Of a stretch of 22,970 nucleotides of DNA, positions 22,469-22,970 are shown piece after piece. The notes under the pieces are model-generated. The model had not been told where the DNA came from, did not search any database, and saw nothing but the letters and a program-made list of their open reading frames with translations. The position numbers and the translations under genes are program-made. This stretch comes from a virus: positions 501 through 23,470 of the IMG/VR virus record IMGVR_UViG_3300030333_003492, one strand, 5' to 3'. How positions within the stretch are numbered: the first letter of the stretch is position 1; each line of letters begins with the position of its first letter.

Positions 22469-22970
22469 TGAGTGAAAGAGCTTTAAATGTAGCAACAAAA
22501 AAGCGGCTTATAAATAATGAGCCGTTTGCTTATGCACACCTAATAAAATACGAAAGACCTCGTAAAATACCTGGTAGTAGTAGTCTTGTAAATACAGACG
22601 CAGCAAGATATACTTATTTAACAGATGCTGCCTTTAATATCTCTTTTGATGACGGAACCTCAGATGTAGCTGGAAATAGTAATGGTGCTCAAACCTATGT
22701 TGCAGATAAAGTTTTTTCTGTAGGTGGATATCAAGAAACAACTGATCCAAAAGCTACTTCAATTACTCTTACTTTAGCCGCAGAAAATTTATATAACTCT
22801 ATTACTAATAGTGCTATTACTATGTCAAATAGTAATAGTAGCATTACTGTACCTAGTCATATAAACCTTATTGAAGAAGGCTTTAGAGAAGGCGATAAAA
22901 TTTTAATTACGGGTGGAACTAACTCTGGAAAAACAGCAATTATAACAGGAATCAAGACAAATGGTACTGT
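22468..22970 (+). CDS. Minor tail / tail-tip protein, N-terminal part
   Basis: Starts at ATG 22468 (TAATG overlap) and runs off the window end; 167 codons are visible. N-terminal segment FAYAHLIKYERPRKIPG, then RYTYLTDAAFNISFDDGTSD and ADKVFSVGGYQETTDPKATS followed by ITLTLAAENL, a strand-rich layout typical of tail-tip proteins (in the style of DUF2163 or gpL-type proteins). From about residue 125 a GDKILITGGTNSGKTAIITG segment looks like a P-loop at first glance but sits in a beta-repeat context. The family is not certain from the visible part. Position after the distal tail protein supports a role in the tail tip or baseplate. Confidence 0.65.
   Translation, partial: MSERALNVATKKRLINNEPFAYAHLIKYERPRKIPGSSSLVNTDAARYTYLTDAAFNISFDDGTSDVAGNSNGAQTYVADKVFSVGGYQETTDPKATSITLTLAAENLYNSITNSAITMSNSNSSITVPSHINLIEEGFREGDKILITGGTNSGKTAIITGIKTNGT

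Noticed and set aside
22504-22531. Hairpin CGGCTTAT/ATGAGCCG followed by TTTGCTT as a terminator
   Set aside because: It sits within the first 20 codons of an intact tail gene, has one G-T pair and an interrupted U-tract; probably a coding coincidence.
22870-22945. GGTNSGKT-like P-loop in the last gene suggesting an ATPase
   Set aside because: No Walker B is visible, the surroundings are Ser/Thr-rich beta structure of a tail protein, and the gene is truncated by the window edge.

Overview
This window is a stretch of an AT-rich tailed-phage genome. It most likely comes from a long-tailed siphovirus-type phage (Caudoviricetes) of a marine or other aquatic Gram-negative bacterium. The phage assignment rests on the gene order: terminase large subunit, HNH endonuclease, portal, fused prohead protease/major capsid protein, neck proteins, two tail-tube-like proteins, tail assembly chaperones, a 1561-residue tape measure, then distal tail proteins. 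An overlapping inner-membrane/outer-membrane-lipoprotein spanin pair points to a Gram-negative host. The marine guess comes from family resemblance recalled for several small proteins and is inference only. All genes are on the + strand, densely packed, often with ATGA or TAATG stop/start overlaps.

Layout. Positions 1-233 hold the end of a small membrane-protein gene. 217-2046 is a full-length CHASE2-sensor class III nucleotide cyclase, the least expected gene in a phage. 2047-2306 is the largest gap between genes; it carries a strong sigma70-type promoter (P1) with a 16-bp palindrome at its predicted transcription start. 2307-4094 is a block of small genes that includes a holin-like protein, i-spanin, o-spanin lipoprotein, a cysteine-rich mini-protein and another membrane protein. 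4094-5225 is a run of six consecutive genes for tiny, extremely basic proteins (about 387 residues with only two acidic ones). Two small genes follow, then the terminase large subunit (5726-7027). A perfect consensus promoter (P2, 7054-7082) precedes the HNH, portal, small Lys/Ala/Pro-tailed protein and protease-capsid fusion. A 12-bp-stem hairpin terminator at 11013-11040 closes that block. 11057-22970 is the neck and tail morphogenesis region, running off the end of the window.

Working together: P1 probably drives lysis, small basic virion or DNA-binding proteins and the packaging motor. P2 drives head assembly, with the hairpin reducing transcription from the very abundant capsid gene into the neck and tail genes. 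The capsid fusion has a strong in-frame internal ribosome binding site, which would let free capsid protein be made in excess over the protease. The two adjacent tail-tube-like proteins look like paralogs, the first carrying an inserted glycine-rich beta module. The cyclase would act in the host inner membrane and alter cyclic-nucleotide signalling during infection; that role is inferred, not shown. No tRNA, CRISPR array, IS element, integrase or attachment site was seen. No endolysin gene is visible here.
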